A DNA stretch of 64,000 nt. Origin: CAZDVQ01 sp964508975 (lineage in GTDB: Bacteria > Bacteroidota > Bacteroidia > Chitinophagales > Saprospiraceae). Made by a program: the position numbers and the translations under genes. The notes under the pieces were generated by a model. It had not been told where the DNA came from and did no database searches. It saw only the letters and a program-made list of their open reading frames with translations. Within the stretch, counting starts at the first letter, position 1, and the number at the start of each line of letters is the position of its first letter. Where the stretch lies: the NCBI GenBank assembly GCA_964508975.1, contig CAZDVQ010000008.1, positions 41,405-105,404 on the forward strand, in the 5' to 3' direction. Shown here in pieces: positions 23,795 through 32,649 of this stretch.

Positions 23795-23802
23795 TAATTT
23801 TG
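23795..23802 (+). promoter_or_regulatory. Promoter -7 box TAATTTTG for the M43 protease
   Basis: Exact TAnnTTTG match 50 bases upstream of the start at 23852, directly after the hup terminator. Confidence 0.5.
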
Positions 23803-23851
23803 CCCGCTCTCCTGTACTTTTACACCCAAGTCTAACCAACAAATACTATAT

Positions 23852-25165
23852 ATGAAAAAACTATCTACAGTCCTGCTCTTTGCGCTCGGCATCACCCATT
23901 ACACCCAAGCGCAACACGTCCACAGCCACCGTTGTACCTACGAGCACGCCATCGAGGCCATGGAACAACAATACCCCGGCTACCGCGATGCCGTGAACCA
24001 AACATTCGAGGAAGCCAAACGCATCGGTAGCCTTCAATCGGCTCAACAGCGCAATGTTTACCGCATTCCTGTGGTGGTGCACGTGGTTTGGAACGACCCT
24101 GCCGAGAACATCCCGCTTTCCCAAATTCAAGATCAACTCGATGTGCTCAATGAGGACTATCGCCGCTTGAATGCCGATACTACTAACCTACGCAGCATTT
24201 TCCAACCTGTGGTAGGCGATCCTCAGATTGAATTTGACCTTATCCAAGTTGTGCGCGTACAAACAACCGAGATTTTTCAACCTACCCTTCAAGCACCGCT
24301 GGTGGACCAAGTAAAACGTACCGCCGACGGCGGCTCTGATGCCTGGGATACCGATGCTTACCTCAACCTTTGGGTTTGTAATATCCGTCCACTCAACATT
24401 TTTGGCCAAGAAAGCCCTATCCTCGGCTATGCTTACCCGCCCGCTGGCTTATCGAACTGGCCCGCTAATTCTAATGCGCCCTCTCCCGAGCTCGATGGCG
24501 TAGTGATCGATTACCGCGCTTTTGGCCGTGGTCTTACTTTCCCCATTCAAGGTGGCTCTATCGGTATTGAAGGCCGTACAGCTTGCCATGAAATTGGCCA
24601 CTACCTTGGTTTGCGCCACATCTGGGGCGATGGCCAACTCGCTTCATTTGGCATTCCTGACTGTAACGTAGATGATGGGGTAAATGATACGCCTAACCAA
24701 GGTCTTGGCTCTCAGTTTAACTGCGATCCTACCCAAAATACTTGCACAGACGCCTCTAACGACAAGCCTGATATGATTGAAAACTACATGGATTACTCCG
24801 AGGAGTCATGCATGAATAGCTTTACCCAAGGCCAGATTGCCATCATGCGTGGTGTGTTGGAAGGCCCACGTATCGGTTTGATTACCAATCCTGCAAGCAA
24901 TAATCAACTGGCTGATATTCAAGGTTTAAGCATGTTCCCGAACCCTGCTGATAACCAGCTGAACATCAACATCGATGCAGATTATGCCGAGCCGTTTACC
25001 TTGAGCGTTCAAGATGCTAGCGGTAGGGTAGTGCTGCGTCAGCAAGTGGCCGCGCAAGCTGGAGCGCAACAAATCAACACGGCAACTTGGCCAAACGGTT
25101 TATACCTGATCCGCTTGTCGAACAACAGCGCTAATGCAGTGCGCAAAGTATTGATCCAACGATAA
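23852..25165 (+). CDS. Secreted M43-type (pappalysin/cytophagalysin) zinc metalloprotease with T9SS domain
   Basis: 437 residues. Signal peptide about 1-20, propeptide-like region to about 65, then the metalloprotease domain opening with RIPVVVHVVW. The zinc motif HEIGHYLGLRH is at 246-256, and a downstream ENYMDYSEESCMNSFTQGQI holds the Met-turn, as in the M43 family. The last 75 residues are a type A T9SS sorting domain (MFPNPADNQLNIN, VQDASGRVV, WPNGLYLIRL). It is an exported, cell-surface or released protease for protein degradation. The downstream repeat starts immediately after the stop. Confidence 0.93.
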   Translation: MKKLSTVLLFALGITHYTQAQHVHSHRCTYEHAIEAMEQQYPGYRDAVNQTFEEAKRIGSLQSAQQRNVYRIPVVVHVVWNDPAENIPLSQIQDQLDVLNEDYRRLNADTTNLRSIFQPVVGDPQIEFDLIQVVRVQTTEIFQPTLQAPLVDQVKRTADGGSDAWDTDAYLNLWVCNIRPLNIFGQESPILGYAYPPAGLSNWPANSNAPSPELDGVVIDYRAFGRGLTFPIQGGSIGIEGRTACHEIGHYLGLRHIWGDGQLASFGIPDCNVDDGVNDTPNQGLGSQFNCDPTQNTCTDASNDKPDMIENYMDYSEESCMNSFTQGQIAIMRGVLEGPRIGLITNPASNNQLADIQGLSMFPNPADNQLNINIDADYAEPFTLSVQDASGRVVLRQQVAAQAGAQQINTATWPNGLYLIRLSNNSANAVRKVLIQR

Positions 25166-25171
25166 TTTTTT

Positions 25172-25296
25172 TCTTTTTTGGGCGCGTCGGCAGCAGGCTT
25201 TGAGCCTGCTGCCGTCAGGTGCCTTTGTGCTCGCTGTTCGCTCGGCCCTTTGGGCTGCCGCTGGCGCGGCACACGCCGGCCCCTTCGCGCAAACAC
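25172..25296 (+). repeat. GC-rich TTTTTGGGCG element, copy 6
   Basis: TTTTTTGGGCGCGTCGGC, hairpin GCAGCAGGCTTTGAGCCTGCTGC, then GCGCTCGCTGTTCGC-type blocks. It ends 8 bases before the ung ATG, so the element forms the ung leader. Position and orientation mirror copy 1 before aroC. Confidence 0.72.
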
Positions 25297-25303
25297 ATTT
25301 GCC

Positions 25304-25987
25304 ATGTCAGATACTTCAACCATTAAGTTAGAGCCTACTTGGAAACTAGCCCTTGATGCCGAGTTTTCAAAGCCATATTTCGCTCAAATCAAAGCCTTTC
25401 TGTTGGCTGAACGAGCTGCTGGCAAAGTTATATACCCTCCCGGACCATTGATTTTCAATGCCTTCAATACCACTCCTTTTGATCAGGTTAAAGTGGTTAT
25501 CCTAGGGCAAGACCCCTACCATAACCCTGGCGAAGCACATGGCTTAAGTTTTTCGGTGCCTATGGGCATCAAAATCCCGCCATCCTTGCGCAATGTCTAC
25601 AAGGAGCTATCGGTGGATATCCCCGGTTTTGAGATACCCAAACACGGCAACTTGGAAGCCTGGGCCAATCAAGGTGTTTTGCTGCTCAACGCCTTTTTAA
25701 CGGTGGAGCAAAACAAAGCGGGCTCGCACCAAAAGATTGGTTGGGAACACTTCACCAATGCGGCTATCAAGGCATTATCTGATCAACGCTCTGGTATTGT
25801 TTTCATGCTTTGGGGTCGTTTTGCCCAAGCCAAAGCCGAGTTGATAGACGCTTCGAAGCACTTGGTGCTACACGCTGCACACCCTTCGCCCTTGGCTGGC
25901 GATAAGTTTTTGGGTTGTAAACATTTTTCGCAGTGTAATGCCCATCTTAGTCAGCTAGGCCATTCACCCATAAACTGGCAATTGTAA
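25304..25987 (+). CDS. ung: Uracil-DNA glycosylase
   Basis: Removes uracil from DNA to start base-excision repair. 227 residues, normal for family 1 UDG. The water-activating loop GQDPYHNPGEAHGLSFSV has the catalytic Asp70, the FLTVEQNKAGSH region follows, and the minor-groove loop HPSPLAG carries His193. An in-frame ATG at 25178 would translate the repeat, so 25304 (MSDTSTIKLEP) is chosen. No promoter match in the repeat was found; transcription may come through from upstream. Confidence 0.96.
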   Translation: MSDTSTIKLEPTWKLALDAEFSKPYFAQIKAFLLAERAAGKVIYPPGPLIFNAFNTTPFDQVKVVILGQDPYHNPGEAHGLSFSVPMGIKIPPSLRNVYKELSVDIPGFEIPKHGNLEAWANQGVLLLNAFLTVEQNKAGSHQKIGWEHFTNAAIKALSDQRSGIVFMLWGRFAQAKAELIDASKHLVLHAAHPSPLAGDKFLGCKHFSQCNAHLSQLGHSPINWQL

Positions 25988-26128
25988 AAGATGTGAGATG
26001 TGAGATTTAAGATGTGAGTTGTAAGATGTGAGTATATCTCACTTTGCCGCTGTTGGCGTCCCCGCCAACTGCCGTACAAACTTGCCAATCACCTGCCCTG
26101 TTTTGTAGCTTTTTGGCGGGGACGCCGA
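25988..26128. repeat. GATGTGA heptamers and a 77-bp GTTGGCGTCCCCGCC inverted repeat
   Basis: 25990-26035 is a GATGTGA tract. 26052-26128 begins GTTGGCGTCCCCGCCAA and ends GGCGGGGACGCCGAC, with internal GCCGTACAA and TTGCCAATCAC. The same 77-bp unit lies inverted at 61795-61871. Confidence 0.75.
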
Positions 26129-26224
26129 CAAGGGCAAGGTAGGTAGCAGGTTCAAAATATTACTACATTATACATTCCAGTAACGGGCAGCTGCAAGAGA
26201 TTTGTCCTAATTTGGAGTGCTCCC

Positions 26225-26350
26225 ACGCCAGTGACTTCGCCGTTGTCGCGTTAGCTGGCCGGAGGGCGCCGCGCAGCGGCGGTGCGAAGCACGGAGCGAT
26301 TAGCGAACCCCGTAGGACAGCGGCGGCCGTAGGCCGCAACGCCCAAATAA
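26225..26350 (-). repeat. GC-rich TTTTTGGGCG element, copy 7 (inverted)
   Basis: Contains GTTAGCTGGCCGGAGGGCG, AGCACGGAGCGATTAGCGAA, CCCCGTAGGACAGCGGCGG and the terminal GGCCGTAGGCCGCAACGCCC; closely matches copy 3 at 11865-11990. Confidence 0.75.
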
Positions 26351-26438
26351 TTTCGCTCAAAATGGCTAAAAGCTCAAATAGGCTAAATTAGCTAAAGGCT
26401 AAAGATGGCTTAAATTTGTTCATCGTTCATCGTTAAAT

Positions 26439-26535
26439 TGCGCCTCCCCCCGCCGCTCCTCGGCGACCCCCTCCACTGCACAGGACGCTGCGCGTCCGTG
26501 GGTAGCGGGGGTTGGGCGAGCGAAGCTCGCCGGGA
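26439..26535 (+). repeat. GCGCCTCCCCCCGCCGC element, copy 1
   Basis: 97 bp with stems GGACG-CTGCG-CGTCC and GGCGAGC-GAA-GCTCGCC, located 73 bases upstream of the GH20 start. The second copy is at 28981-29075, before the beta-mannosidase; one stem differs by paired changes. Confidence 0.75.
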
Positions 26536-26608
26536 GGTTCATATCTCATCGTTCATACTTCATCGTTAAAATCATTTATCTTTACTGCCCAAAGTTAAAT
26601 GCCCTTTT

Positions 26609-28873
26609 ATGAAATATCGCCTCCTTCTATTGCTGTTTGTATTTAGTGCCGGCTTGCAAGCACAGGCCCTTATTCCTAAGGTTAAAGACATGCAACTTGA
26701 CCCCGGGCAGTTTACGCTAGATGCATCGTGTATCATCGTGGATAATCCTGTGGTTCAGGAAGATACGTATTTGCAAGCCCAATTACAAAGCCTGCATGGT
26801 TTGTCGCTGACGGTACAAAAAAATGCGGGTACTAGCCGATGTATCCAGTTTGAAATACTGCCTATTGGTACACAAAGTAAACCGGAATGGTATCAAATGG
26901 GAATTGATAATCAATGTATTACCATTCGGGCTTATGAAGCCAAAGGACTGTTTTACGGGGTACAAACCCTGTTGCAACTGATACCCAATGCTGCTACAAA
27001 GGCGCATCAACTCAATTGTTGCCGCATTACCGACGAACCTAAATTCAGCTGGCGTGGCATGCACCTAGATGTGGCCCGGCATATGTATCCCGTGGCGTTT
27101 ATCAAGCGTTATATCGACTTCCTAGCCATGTACAAAATGAATACCTTTCATTGGCATTTGACCGACGACCAAGGCTGGCGCATCGAGATTAAACGCTACC
27201 CGCTGCTGACGCAAGTAGGGGCCAACCGCAAGCGCACCATGAAGGGCCATTACAACGATCAACAATACGACGATGTGCCCTACGGCGGTTTTTATACGCA
27301 AGATGAGGTGAAAGAAGTGGTTGCTTACGCTGCCAGTCGCCATATAACCGTGGTGCCCGAGATTGAAATGCCCGGCCATGCTATGGCTGCGCTGGCTGCT
27401 TATCCCGAGCTGGCTTGCACCGCTGGCCCGTTTGAGGTGGCCCAAAAATGGGGCGTTTTTGAAGATGTGTTCTGCCCGAAAGAAGAAACTTTTGCCTTTT
27501 TGGAAGGTGTACTGACCGAGGTGATGGAGCTTTTTCCCTCACCTTACATCCATATTGGCGGCGATGAATGCCCCAAGGAACGCTGGCGCAGTTGTGCTTA
27601 TTGCCAAGCCTTAATGCAACGCGAAGGCTTGAAGGATGAACACGAGCTGCAAAGCTATTTTATTCGTCGGATTGAAAAGTTTGTCAACAGCAAGAAACGC
27701 AAAATCATCGGCTGGGACGAGATTCTAGAAGGCGGCCTAGCGCCAAATGCTGCCGTAATGAGCTGGCGAGGTACCGAGGGAGGCATTGCTGCTGCCAAAT
27801 CAGGGCATTATGCGGTGATGTCGCCAGGCTCACATTGCTATTTTGATCATTACCAAGGCAATCCAAGCTACGAGCCCTTGGCCATTGGTGGTTACACCAC
27901 CTTGGAGAAAGTGTATAGTTACAATCCAATCCCTGCCGAGCTCAATGCCACGGAGGCCAACTTCATCCTAGGTGCGCAGGCCAACGTCTGGACCGAGTAT
28001 ATCCCAGATGCAGCAAAGGTGGAGTACATGGCCATGCCGCGTATGGCAGCCCTGGCCGAGGTGGTTTGGGGCACTGCTCAACCCGCTGATTACAAAGGCT
28101 TTCTGAAGCGTATGTTCATTCACTTGGGCCTGCTGGATAAGCTTGGAGTTAACTACAGCAAGAGCATTTTCAATGTAGAGATACTGGCCCAAAGTAGCCT
28201 GGGCAAAGGCGTGAACATTGTATTGAAAAGCCCGATGGAGCAAGGCGAAATCCGATACACCACCGATGGCACCGAACCATCGCTGAGTACCAACCTGTAC
28301 CAAAAAGCCCTGCCTTTGAAAAACAGCTTTACCCTAAAAGCCGCTTACTTTGAGCAAGGCCAACGCAAGAGTAAGGTAATTGAACAAGCTTTTGTGCTGA
28401 CGAAATCGACGGGTAAACACATTACCCTGGTTAATCCACCAAGTCCTAGCTATAGCGGCTCTGGTCCAAGTACCCTAAACGATGGCGTACTAGCAGACCC
28501 CAGCAAATACGGCAAGGACTGGCTGGGCTTTTCAGGCACCGACCTTGAAGCCACCATTGATCTTGGTAAAGTGACCGAGTATTCGAGCTTGAAACTACGT
28601 TTTCTAGAGCGCCCCGAGAGTTGGATTTATTATCCTTCTACCGTAGAAGTGCTGGAATCAAAAGATGGTAAAAATTACAATACATTGGGATTGATCAACT
28701 ATGCAGATGTCAAACAAAATGCTGGTCAAATTCAGATTGTAAAGTTTGCAAAAGCAGAGCGCAAGACTCGGTACATTAAAGTTGTAGCCAAGAATTATGG
28801 CAACATACCTCTAGGTGCGGCTGGTGAAGGCCACGGTGCTTGGCTGTTTGTGGATGAAATAATGGTTGATTGA
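26609..28873 (+). CDS. Beta-N-acetylhexosaminidase (GH20)
   Basis: 754 residues; exported (signal about 1-18, ending LQAQ). GH20 N-terminal domain to about 145, then the TIM barrel with WRGMHLDVARH, NTFHWHLTDDQGWR, PEIEMPGHA and the catalytic Asp319-Glu320 pair in HIGGDECPKERW. A chitobiase C-terminal-like domain (YTTDGTEPS...) lies near 550, and a discoidin-like carbohydrate-binding domain at about 610-754. Removes terminal GlcNAc/GalNAc from glycans or chitooligomers, probably in the periplasm since no T9SS domain is present. The beta-mannosidase follows on the same strand, so the two may act together on N-glycans. Confidence 0.94.
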   Translation: MKYRLLLLLFVFSAGLQAQALIPKVKDMQLDPGQFTLDASCIIVDNPVVQEDTYLQAQLQSLHGLSLTVQKNAGTSRCIQFEILPIGTQSKPEWYQMGIDNQCITIRAYEAKGLFYGVQTLLQLIPNAATKAHQLNCCRITDEPKFSWRGMHLDVARHMYPVAFIKRYIDFLAMYKMNTFHWHLTDDQGWRIEIKRYPLLTQVGANRKRTMKGHYNDQQYDDVPYGGFYTQDEVKEVVAYAASRHITVVPEIEMPGHAMAALAAYPELACTAGPFEVAQKWGVFEDVFCPKEETFAFLEGVLTEVMELFPSPYIHIGGDECPKERWRSCAYCQALMQREGLKDEHELQSYFIRRIEKFVNSKKRKIIGWDEILEGGLAPNAAVMSWRGTEGGIAAAKSGHYAVMSPGSHCYFDHYQGNPSYEPLAIGGYTTLEKVYSYNPIPAELNATEANFILGAQANVWTEYIPDAAKVEYMAMPRMAALAEVVWGTAQPADYKGFLKRMFIHLGLLDKLGVNYSKSIFNVEILAQSSLGKGVNIVLKSPMEQGEIRYTTDGTEPSLSTNLYQKALPLKNSFTLKAAYFEQGQRKSKVIEQAFVLTKSTGKHITLVNPPSPSYSGSGPSTLNDGVLADPSKYGKDWLGFSGTDLEATIDLGKVTEYSSLKLRFLERPESWIYYPSTVEVLESKDGKNYNTLGLINYADVKQNAGQIQIVKFAKAERKTRYIKVVAKNYGNIPLGAAGEGHGAWLFVDEIMVD

Positions 28874-28980
28874 ACGATGAACGATGAGGTATGAACTATG
28901 AACTATGAATAATGAACCCGGCGAGCGAAGCTCGCCGGGGGTAACTCATAACTCATAACTTCTAACTCATAACTTTTTTT
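28874..28980. repeat. Heptamer tracts with a GGCGAGCGAAGCTCGCC hairpin
   Basis: GATGAAC/TATGAAC 7-mers, then the GCGAGCGAAGCTCGC hairpin, then AACTCAT 7-mers, in the gap between the two glycosidases. Confidence 0.65.
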
Positions 28981-29075
28981 GCGCCTCCCCCCGCCGCTTC
29001 GCGGCGACCCCCTCCACTGCACAGCCGCTGCGCGGCCGTTGGTAGCGGGGGTTGGGCGAGCGAAGCTCGCCGGGC
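28981..29075 (+). repeat. GCGCCTCCCCCCGCCGC element, copy 2
   Basis: Matches 26439-26535 in the same orientation. The central stem is GCCG-CTGCG-CGGC where copy 1 has GGACG-CTGCG-CGTCC, so pairing is kept while the bases differ. It is 33 bases upstream of the beta-mannosidase start, with a CCTAACT 7-mer tract between. Confidence 0.75.
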
Positions 29076-29108
29076 AGTTCCTAACTCCTAACTCCTCTCT
29101 CCTCTCTC

Positions 29109-31589
29109 ATGAAATACTTCCTCCTTTGTTGCTACAGCTTGTTCTTGCTCCCGCTTACGGCACAAGTACAACGCACCTTGCTACACGATAACTGGAAATT
29201 TAAAAACGGGACTGAGCCGCAGGTGTACCCCGCTACAGTTCCGGGGACTATTCACACCGACTTATGGACCAACCAGCTTATCCCCGACCCATTTTTTGCG
29301 GATAATGAAAAACGCGTCGCCTGGGTGGACACTTGTACTTGGGAATATTCCCTAGCGCTAGAATTTACCCAAGCACAGCTGGATTACTCCAACCTTGAGC
29401 TGGTGTTCGAGGGCCTAGACACCTACGCGGAGGTTTACCTCAATGGTCAATTGTTGTTTGAAGCCGATAACATGTTCCGAACCTGGCGCATTCCGGTCAA
29501 AGGCTTATTGCTAGTTGGCGATAATATCCTGCAAGTGTTTTTCAGGCCCGCTAGCGCAAAGGGTAAAGCCCTGGCAAAACAACTGCCCTATACCTTGCCC
29601 GGTGATGAAAAAGTGTTTACACGCAAGGCGCAATACCATTACGGCTGGGATTGGGGCCCAAGGTTCGTTACGGCAGGTATTTTTCGTGCTGTAAGCCTAG
29701 AAGCATGGTCGGGGGCCAAGATTGTAAGTACCCGGCACCAAATTGATAAACTTGACGACAAACAGGCCAACATCACTTGGTTTTTAAGCATAGATGTTGA
29801 ACAAACCGCCGAATACGATTTAGCTATAAGCCAAGGTACAAGCAGGGAAAACAAACGCTTCAAGTTGAAATCTGGCCGCAATACCATCCCGGTAACTTTT
29901 ACTGTCGCCAATCCCAAGCGCTGGTGGTGCAATGGTTTGGGAGAGCCACATCTGTATGATTTTAACTTTCAACTCTTGCGCAATGATATGCTCCTGCACC
30001 AGACAAAGGAGCGTATTGGCCTGCGTACCATCGAGCTGGTACAAGAACCCGATGCCAAAGGAAAAAGCTTTTATTTTAAGCTCAACGGCGTGCCCGTTTT
30101 CATGAAAGGCGCCAATTACATTCCTGCGCATAGTTTTGTGAGTGCCGTTACGGATAGCACCTACAACGCCATTACCCAGGCCGCCGTGGATGCCAACATG
30201 AACATGCTGCGGGTTTGGGGCGGTGGTATTTACGAGCAAGATGCTTTTTACCGCCATTGCGATGAAAAAGGCTTGCTGGTTTGGCAAGACTTTATGTTTG
30301 CCTGTGCCATGTACCCCGGCGACGAAGCCTACTTGGCCAATGTGCAGCAGGAGGTAATTGACAATGTAACCCGACTGCAAAACCATGCTTGTATAGCTAT
30401 CTGGTGCGGCAACAACGAGTCGGACGAGGGCTGGCACAACTGGGGCTGGCAAAAACAATACAACTACACGCAGGCGCAGGAAACGAAAATCTGGGCCGAT
30501 TACCAGGCTTTGTTCCATCGCTTAATCCCGCAAACGCTCGACAGCCTGATGCCGGGCGCTATTTACTGGCCGTCCTCGCCTTCGATAGGCTGGGGTAGGG
30601 CAGAGAGCCTACTCCAGGGCGATTCACATTACTGGGGCGTGTGGTGGGGCATGCTGCCTTTTGAAATTTATCGCCAAAAAGTGGGCAGATTTATGTCGGA
30701 ATATGGTTTCCAGGGCATGCCTGCCTTGGCTACGTTCAAGTCGTTTGCGCAAGATAGCATGTTGTACCTGCAATCTGCCGCGGTTAAAAATCACCAGAAA
30801 CACCCCACGGGTTACGAGACCATTAAAACGTACCTGGAACGGGCGTACTGGCTGCCCCAGGATTTTGGGGACTATATCTACATCTCTCAACTATTGCAGC
30901 GCGACGGCATCAAGATAGCCTTGGAAGCCCATCGGCAGGCCAAGCCATATTGCATGGGCACGTTATATTGGCAGCTCAACGACTGCTGGCCCGTCACCTC
31001 ATGGAGTAGTATTGATTTTTACGGTCGTTGGAAAGCCCTGCACTACCAAGTGCACGAGAGTTTTGCCCCATTGATGCTTAGCTTTAAACCTGGAGTCACA
31101 GGCGTGGAACTTTTCATTGTCAACGATAAATTGGAAGCTTACAATGCTGATGTACAATGCCAAGTACTCGATTTTTCGGGTAAAGTACTGTACAGCAATA
31201 CTTTAAAGTTGGATATATCGGCCAACGACAAGGCCCAGGCCATCGCTCTGCCACAAACCATGTTCAAAAAAGTGGTTCAGCCCAATACCATGTTGCAAGT
31301 CAAAGCGTATGTAGGGCAAGACACATTACAGGCCAACTACTACTTTAACCAGCCCAAGGATCTAAAATTAGAAAAACCTACCATAAACTATAAACTACTG
31401 GATAAGAATACATTACAATTAACTTCAAACACTTTAGCCAAAGATGTTTACCTAGAATTAGAGGGTGTATTCTTTGAGCAAAACTTTGTGGATGTACTGC
31501 CGGGCCAGCCTGTTTTGGTTAAGTTTAAAACATTAAAAGCTGTTGATTTACAGCAGATTAAGGTTAAGAGTCTTTATGATGCACAATAG
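29109..31589 (+). CDS. Beta-mannosidase (GH2)
   Basis: 826 residues with a signal peptide (about 1-18). Sugar-binding jelly-roll domain with NWKFKNGTEP and VPGTIHTDLW, then the Ig-like domain (RWWCNGLGEPHLY) and the TIM barrel. The acid/base Glu437 is in IWCGNNESDEG and the nucleophile Glu531 in FMSEYGFQGMP. NYIPAHSF and RVWGGGIYEQDAFY are typical of the MANBA-like GH2 branch. It cleaves terminal beta-mannose, as in the Man-GlcNAc core of N-glycans or in mannans. It is exported and likely periplasmic. It follows the GH20 gene, and both are preceded by the same repeat type. Confidence 0.94.
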   Translation: MKYFLLCCYSLFLLPLTAQVQRTLLHDNWKFKNGTEPQVYPATVPGTIHTDLWTNQLIPDPFFADNEKRVAWVDTCTWEYSLALEFTQAQLDYSNLELVFEGLDTYAEVYLNGQLLFEADNMFRTWRIPVKGLLLVGDNILQVFFRPASAKGKALAKQLPYTLPGDEKVFTRKAQYHYGWDWGPRFVTAGIFRAVSLEAWSGAKIVSTRHQIDKLDDKQANITWFLSIDVEQTAEYDLAISQGTSRENKRFKLKSGRNTIPVTFTVANPKRWWCNGLGEPHLYDFNFQLLRNDMLLHQTKERIGLRTIELVQEPDAKGKSFYFKLNGVPVFMKGANYIPAHSFVSAVTDSTYNAITQAAVDANMNMLRVWGGGIYEQDAFYRHCDEKGLLVWQDFMFACAMYPGDEAYLANVQQEVIDNVTRLQNHACIAIWCGNNESDEGWHNWGWQKQYNYTQAQETKIWADYQALFHRLIPQTLDSLMPGAIYWPSSPSIGWGRAESLLQGDSHYWGVWWGMLPFEIYRQKVGRFMSEYGFQGMPALATFKSFAQDSMLYLQSAAVKNHQKHPTGYETIKTYLERAYWLPQDFGDYIYISQLLQRDGIKIALEAHRQAKPYCMGTLYWQLNDCWPVTSWSSIDFYGRWKALHYQVHESFAPLMLSFKPGVTGVELFIVNDKLEAYNADVQCQVLDFSGKVLYSNTLKLDISANDKAQAIALPQTMFKKVVQPNTMLQVKAYVGQDTLQANYYFNQPKDLKLEKPTINYKLLDKNTLQLTSNTLAKDVYLELEGVFFEQNFVDVLPGQPVLVKFKTLKAVDLQQIKVKSLYDAQ

Positions 31590-31651
31590 TTAACGATGAA
31601 CGATGAACCAGCTCTGCTAGGAGCGATACGTTTATTCCTCTGGGTTAGTAG

Positions 31652-31945
31652 TTAAAGCTCACTAGGCTTTGTCAGTTTATACTTTTGGGGTTTATCACTT
31701 GTGCGTTCAATGAGTCCTCGTGCTTCAAGGTCAAGTTTAACGGTTTCCCCGTACCATTGAACGCCCCCCTCAAAATTATCTTTTACCTTGGAATATAATT
31801 GCTCCATTAAGGCAGTGTGGGTCAGTTCCGATTCAGCTAAAATCATCAACAACTGCGCTTTGATGAGGGCATACTTGTCCAAAGCAATCTTCTTGTTGGT
31901 CTTCCCTGGTTGAGGGTGAAGGGTTTGTATCGTTTCTGTTTTCAT
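31652..31945 (-). CDS. Small conserved-looking protein, possible winged helix (DUF6958-like)
   Basis: 97 residues from ATG 31945; an upstream in-frame ATG at 31999 adds a poor N terminus. Pattern: TIQTLHPQPGKTNKKIALDKYALIK, a helix, ELTHTALMEQLY, then GGVQWYGETVKLDLEARGLIERTSDKPQKYKL. The order helix, ELTH helix, YGETVK recognition-like helix and basic beta end suggests a winged-helix fold. I tentatively link it to DUF6958. No signal peptide. Function unknown; it may bind DNA. Confidence 0.7.
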   Translation of the reverse strand: MKTETIQTLHPQPGKTNKKIALDKYALIKAQLLMILAESELTHTALMEQLYSKVKDNFEGGVQWYGETVKLDLEARGLIERTSDKPQKYKLTKPSEL

Positions 31946-32072
31946 GGTTTTGCTAACGTTTAAATGCCCCATTTGGCGAAGTTCGCAAAAAATACGCAAA
32001 ACGAAACTTGTTTTTCAAATTTTTACCCATGGCTAACCCATTCAGCCACCTTCACCCATATTTACCTTTTTT

Positions 32073-32205
32073 CCTTTTTTGGGCGTTGCGCCGCATACGC
32101 ATCGCCGCTGTCCTCCGGGTGCGCTAAACGCTTAGTGCTGCGCACCGGGGCTTCGCCCCGCCCTCCGGCCAGCTAACGCTAGCAACTGCGGCACAGCCGC
32201 AGTTG
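32073..32205 (+). repeat. GC-rich TTTTTGGGCG element, copy 8
   Basis: TTTTTTGGGCGTTGCGCCGC, CTGTCCTCCGGGTGCGC, AAACGCTTAGTGCTGCGCAC, GGGGCTTCGCCCC, CCTCCGGCCAGCTAACGC. Almost identical to copy 9 at 35245, but with ATACGCAT where that copy has ATGCGCGT. Confidence 0.8.
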
Positions 32206-32600
32206 CCAGATAAGAGAGAGGAACGAGGAGAGAGGAGCGATGAACGATGAACGGGTAGGGGTACGGCACTGCCCAGCTCCGCTAAGAGCGACACGGAATG
32301 TGGGATGTGGTGACAAGGTCTTTTACTCTCCCGTTGCACGCCTGACGTTACAAACTTGAGCAATCTTGCCAAGAATGGTACACCTAGAGGCTAGAGATTG
32401 CAATACAGTGGATTGGTCTCTGCGGTAGCGATGTATGAGCAACGCGGTTTTGCGGAGCAAAAACAAATGTACTTAATGTACATTTGTAGCAAGTGCACCA
32501 TTTGCTCCTGCAAATGGCTCTACGACCCGAGGCTTAAGGCCGAGGGGACCGCCCAAAATACACTAAAATGATGTTTATAACGATTTTGAAAAGTATAGTG
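32206..32600. repeat. Low-complexity tracts and small palindromes, no gene
   Basis: GAGAGAGGAAC/GATGAAC units at 32212-32250; GCTCCGCTAAGAGCGACAC, which also occurs at 44730; the palindrome ACAAATGTAC-TTAAT-GTACATTTGT at 32463-32487; and GAGGCTTAAGGCCGAGG. No convincing open frame. Confidence 0.55.
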
Positions 32601-32621
32601 CTTAAACTCAATTTTTTCCTA

Positions 32622-32629
32622 TATATTTG
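32622..32629 (+). promoter_or_regulatory. Promoter -7 box TATATTTG for the T9SS adhesin
   Basis: Exact TAnnTTTG match 20 bases before the ATG at 32650. Confidence 0.5.
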
Positions 32630-32649
32630 TATAAATCAAACCTAATATC

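Noticed and set aside
25178..25303. Upstream in-frame start of ung
   Set aside because: The added 42 residues are translated repeat DNA rich in Cys and Arg.
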